Program-made: the position numbers and the translations under genes
Assembly: GCA_024336345.1 (NCBI GenBank)
Contig: JANFOG010000008.1
Location: 2,294,001-2,358,000, forward strand
Source of the DNA: Mariannaea sp. PMI_226
Lineage: Eukaryota > Ascomycota > Sordariomycetes > Hypocreales > Nectriaceae
Length of the DNA stretch: 64,000 nt
Direction of reading: 5' to 3'
The notes under the pieces: generated by a model
Database searches by the model: none
What the model saw: only the letters and a program-made list of their open reading frames with translations
Told to the model about the DNA's origin: nothing
In this document: positions 60,263 to 64,000 of the stretch, in pieces
Position numbering within the stretch: position 1 is the first letter of the stretch
Layout: each line of letters begins with the position of its first letter

Positions 60263-62627
60263 ATGGATGTTCCAAGCTCGCAATTACCAGGATTGTCGGT
60301 TAGTTCAGCAGGCACCATCAAAATGAAAACGCAGCTTGCTAAGTTGAATATCTCAGTGTGATTCTTGTCGCACAAAGAAGCTTAAGGTTGAAAAAACCGC
60401 GATATCATAATTAGACTCACAAATGATAGGACGTGCTGATTTTCTTATAGTGTTCGAGAGAGTATCCAAAATGTAGTGCGTGTGTTGAGAAAGGCAGGGC
60501 CTGCTGTTACAGCAGCCGCACCATTCGCTCACCACTGACTCGAGCGTAAGCGTATCCATCACAAACAAAACCTAGCTTGCTTCAAGTTCATACAAGAAAA
60601 GGCTAGAAAATTTGCTAACTTGTACCTTACTCACCTAGATATCTGTCAAGTATCGAGAGACGCCTTCAGCGGATGGAAGCGCTGATTGCCCGTCTGCACC
60701 CTGGCATGGATATCGAGAAAGCGTTGGCTTCAACAGTCATACCCAGTACCAAAAACAGCCAATCAAAGGACTCCAATTTTGCGGGATATATAATTGGGTC
60801 ATCAAAATCACCTAACGATCCTATTTCTGAACGCGTTCCGGACGAGGCTGATGGCTTTGACTGGCACGAGAATGTCGATGACTTGGCCGACGGCATGGCT
60901 GCATTATCGGTCAACCCCAAGGGCGCTGGCTATTTAGGTAACTGTCTAAACATCCCAAGTTCTCTTCTTCTGCCTAACATGTGCGTGCTTGCGTGCATGC
61001 CGTAGGATCAACAGCTGGGGTATTCTTCCTACGCTCTCTGCTGTACTGGAGGGGACAGTTGAAGGATATCGCCGCTGCCCCTGATGCAGTAAACATATCT
61101 CTGAGGCCAACGAATGATCGCATAGAGGCATCATCTCGCCTTTCACTTTCAACGGTAACGCGACAGGTTATGGAACGCTTGATTGATGGCTATTTCTCCA
61201 TATATCACCGGACATATCCCTTCGTTCACGAGGCAACTTTTCGTGCCCAGTTCCACGAGGTCATCCCACGGCCGCACCAGCCGTCCTATCAGATGCTTCT
61301 ACATACGATCCTCGCGTTGGGTGCATGGTGTCTTGATGATACGCAAGCAGACCTTGACGACGAGCTTTATCACAACGCGCTGTCATTCGTGGAAGGAGAC
61401 TGTCTGTTTGAGAGCGCCAACCTTACATCAGTCCAAGGTCTAGTATTGTTGAGTAACCTGAGCCAGAAGCGCAACAAGCCCAACACAGGCTCCAACTTTC
61501 TTGGTCTTGCAATTCGAATGGCCTTAAGTTTGGGTCTGCACCGTGAGCTGCCCGACTGGGAAATCAACCTCCTTCAGCGTGAAATGCGGCGCCGCGTGTG
61601 GTGGGGTCTGTACATCTTCGATAGCGGAGCCTCGACCACGTTTGGTCGACCCATTTTACTCCCAGGGCCTGAGTCAATGGACATTCGGCCTGTCTTGAAC
61701 ATTGCTGATGAGGTATGCATATTTATTTGTCTTGACATCTCTGCCAAGCTCGTGGCTCACAAATCTTGTTAGACTCTGACCGCGAACACCACAACGCTTC
61801 CCAAAGAGCTCAATATACCGACGCTCTATTCGGGGCTGAAAGCGCAGAGCGATCTCCACTTGCACTCTAACCACATGTCCAACACCCTGCTATCGTCCAC
61901 AGGCATCTCGCCTCAGGGTGCTTTATCCATGAACCAAGCTCTTGACGCCTGGTCCGAAACACTACCGGTCTTCTTTCACCACAACCATGAACTGCCAATC
62001 AGTGATTCTGCAATCTTATTTGCCAAGTCTCGACTCTGGTGGCGATTTTGGAACTTAAAAATTATCCTCTTCCGACAGTTTCTTCTCAAAAGAGCAGTGG
62101 ATCAGGCTCGACACACTGGTCCGGTGTTGGCGGTCAGCGACTTGGATGCCCGGTGTAGAGACGCAGCAGTCAATGCCGCCAGTTCGACGATTACGTCGAT
62201 TGCACAGTACCTTGAAACCGCTCCGGTGGATAGGCTCGTCTCCTGGTACTCCATGTATGTCAATACAATAATTCCACCCATTATATAGTAGATAGGCCGC
62301 TGACACATCAGATTTTTTATCTTCCACGCCTCTCTCGTCATTGCCCTGGCGGTGCTGGGCAACGCAGAGTCAACGGATGTTTCTAGATGGCAAGCCGATC
62401 TCGACTCTGTCCGGCGCATTCTCCTCAACACATTTTCCAACAATTCTCTTGCAAAACGATGCGCTGGTGTCTTAGACCTAGTCGTTGCGCAATCTCACAC
62501 GACGAACAGTAACGATTGGACTGGTGTAGAAATGGATTTATCATGGATGGATTTCTCAACTTGGCCTTCGACTACGGGAGACTTCTTCGACTACCTTCGC
62601 TGGCCTGAATCTGGTGGCTCTCTCTAA
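60263..62627 (+). CDS. Gal4-like Zn2Cys6 transcription factor
   Basis: Seven exons by reading frame and splice signals: 60263-60298, 60357-60386, 60451-60545, 60639-60937, 61006-61712, 61773-62254, 62312-62627, giving 654 aa. A 12-residue first exon (MDVPSSQLPGLS) leads straight into the zinc cluster, whose spacing C-X2-C-X6-C-X6-C-X2-C-X6-C is exact (CDSCRTKKLK, then CSREYPKCSACVEKGRAC). An intron (60387-60450) splits it. The linker RSPLTRA and a short coiled coil (IERRLQRMEALIARL) resemble yeast Gal4. The fungal transcription factor middle-homology domain covers about residues 190-440 (YFSIYHRTYPFVHEATF, GLAIRMALSLGLHRE, RRRVWWGLYIFD). A nuclear DNA-binding regulator, probably a dimer on paired CGG sites; target pathway unknown. 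The 60387 donor is weak (gttgaa), and the tiny first exon is inferred rather than proven. Confidence 0.88.
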
Positions 62628-62680
62628 AACTTGCAGTTCTTTTCAATTTCAGGGTGTCGCCATATTCCATCCCGCTCTAT

Positions 62681-63556
62681 TCAGTTCAGTATCTGGACAT
62701 CAGGTTCTACTAACCGCGCTCGGATGAGATCCCCATTTGGCATGTCGTTATCTTTCGCACGGATGAGCGCAGCCTGGGCTGAAGTCTCGATGCCTGCCAG
62801 TATGTGGCGTTTGACTAGGCGGACCAGGGCAACTTCTGGTAGCACATTCACGAACCATCTACAAAAGTGTCAATATCCCCTCACTGGTACGAGGAGTAAG
62901 ATGGGAGACATCGTTGTAAGACTGACCTCTCATCAAGGTACTGTAGAATCTGATTCCACGGTTTCATGTTTAGCAGGGTATAATTTCCTTCAACAATAAC
63001 CACGCTGGTTCGTGACGATATGCAAACCGCCTCTTGTACAGGGTCTTGATCGGCGTGATCGAAGCTGGGTGCCTTAAATAGGACCTCCGGCTCAGAAGGT
63101 GCTGTTACAGGCGTGTTTTTTAGCAAGGCGATCAGCTTTATCAACGCGTGTGCATCAAAGGTGAAGGGGGCGCCGCGTTTGCGAAGAGCCATGACAGGGT
63201 CCTCGAACGTGGCCAGGACCGCTCGCGAGTAGTGGAAACCGTCCTATATACAAACAACAGGTTAGCTCTTATCGATGTTCATCAGCGAGTGGCTAGCAGC
63301 GAGCGCGAAGACTTGGGAAGGGTGCTTGGGTTACCATAGGGAGGACGACAACGTCCGCGTTGTCACGCTGGCGGAGAGCATCGAGCAGAGCTGCTGAGAT
63401 GGTCGATTTACCAGAGCCGGGGACTCCAGCCATTGCAATCAAGATACGCTCATTCGACTGCGATACCTTCCTCCGAGTAATGAGGCTCTCGACGCGCTGA
63501 CATAATGACGAGACAGTATCCGCGATGCTGCCTCTCTCTCCAAGTGTTTCCGTCAT
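62681..63556 (-). CDS. Yfh7-like P-loop kinase (uridine kinase-like fold)
   Basis: Three exons on the minus strand: 63335-63556, 62927-63243, 62681-62858, giving 238 aa. The Walker A motif GVPGSGKST is at residues 44-52. After the first intron the frame resumes as DGFHYSRAVLATFEDP and RKRGAPFTFDAHAL, the DGFH.SR and RG.P.TFD signatures of yeast Yfh7 and bacterial uridine/phosphoribulokinase-like relatives. Then VVIVEGNYTLL (core strand) and the basic RLVKRHILAGI lid-like segment. It probably phosphorylates a small metabolite; the substrate is not predictable from sequence. It is shorter than yeast Yfh7 because the large insertion between Walker A and DGFH is absent, as in other filamentous fungi. 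Its stop lies 53 bp from the stop of the transcription factor gene, so the two converge. Confidence 0.88.
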
Positions 63557-64000
63557 TTTTGCCCTCTCCTTTTGTTTTTCTTTTTCAGGCTATAAACGAA
63601 TAAGGTAGCGCTAGCCAGGCGTCTTTTTTTTCATACAAGTGAATAGAAATAGAGCACCTGGATTAGGAATGACGGTCTGGAATATGAATATGGCTGCATC
63701 TCGTCCTGCGGAGCAGACCGGTCCGTAAGCTAAATCCCGGGACCCAGACGTCCAGAACTTTCCCCAGACAGCGGCGCATAGGGATCGTGTATTATTTTCG
63801 GGATGGCAGTTTTTAAGGCTAACAAGCGGGGAAGACCGCTCCGTGTCATGTTGACTTTGCCATTCAAGAAATGGGAAATTAATCTGGGAGTATAGCGGGA
63901 ATATGATAATTAGTTAGTCTCCATTTTTTTTAGGACCGCGTGGAGGAGTTGTTCCCCAGTCTCGTTGGACCTTTCAAGTCAATATTTTCTATTGGTTTGC
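63557..64000. promoter_or_regulatory. Upstream region of the kinase gene
   Basis: No gene to the window edge. A pyrimidine/purine-rich stretch (ccctctccttttgtttttctttttc, plus strand 63563-63587) lies directly upstream of the kinase ATG. No clear TATA box. Confidence 0.4.

Overview
The window looks like nuclear DNA of a filamentous ascomycete (Pezizomycotina). The support is short GT-AG introns, a Zn2Cys6 (Gal4-type) regulator, a CBM18/NodB chitin deacetylase, a Yfh7-like kinase, and long blocks of extremely A+T-rich sequence in which transposons carry TAA/TAG where related copies keep CAA/CAG. That pattern fits repeat-induced point mutation (RIP). No species is claimed.

Layout. 1-33.9 kb is an A+T-rich transposon graveyard. 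A decayed retroelement backbone (1-2691, related to 14.2-16.7 kb) carries a small hAT-type MITE (732-934), a complete hAT transposon (2692-7054, exact 8-bp target duplication, many-exon transposase on the minus strand), and a second, inverted hAT copy (from 7065) that is itself hit by a 623-bp MITE (10349-10971). A probable LTR element lies between direct repeats near 12.7 and 22.3 kb. A third, badly decayed hAT piece (22.65-23.9 kb) and two adjoining MITE-like units (24134-25194) follow, then about 7 kb of unreadable A+T-rich DNA. 32-45.3 kb holds three copies of one Tad-like LINE: an inverted 3' fragment, a full copy with a 14-bp target duplication (33889-40681), and a 5'-truncated copy with its own 14-bp duplication (41131-45333). 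Both long copies carry, antisense in their 3' region, an ORF-like frame of identical length (825 nt).

45.5-51.2 kb holds two solo LTRs of one family in opposite orientations (45539-45932 and 50026-50415, each with a perfect 5-bp duplication). The second interrupts a pogo-type DNA transposon (48001-51202, about 100-bp inverted repeats, TA target). 51.2-64 kb has ordinary base composition apart from one A+T-rich island (57.64-59.39 kb). It carries a tRNA-Arg(ACG), a five-exon secreted chitin deacetylase with three chitin-binding modules, a seven-exon Gal4-like transcription factor, and a three-exon Yfh7-like P-loop kinase that converges on the factor with 53 bp between stop codons.

The host genes are not an evident pathway cluster: one is a cell-wall enzyme, one a regulator, one a small-molecule kinase-like protein. 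The most unusual item is the antisense reading frame in the LINE copies. Exon boundaries were read by eye from splice signals and reading frame. Element ends are supported by target-site duplications where stated.
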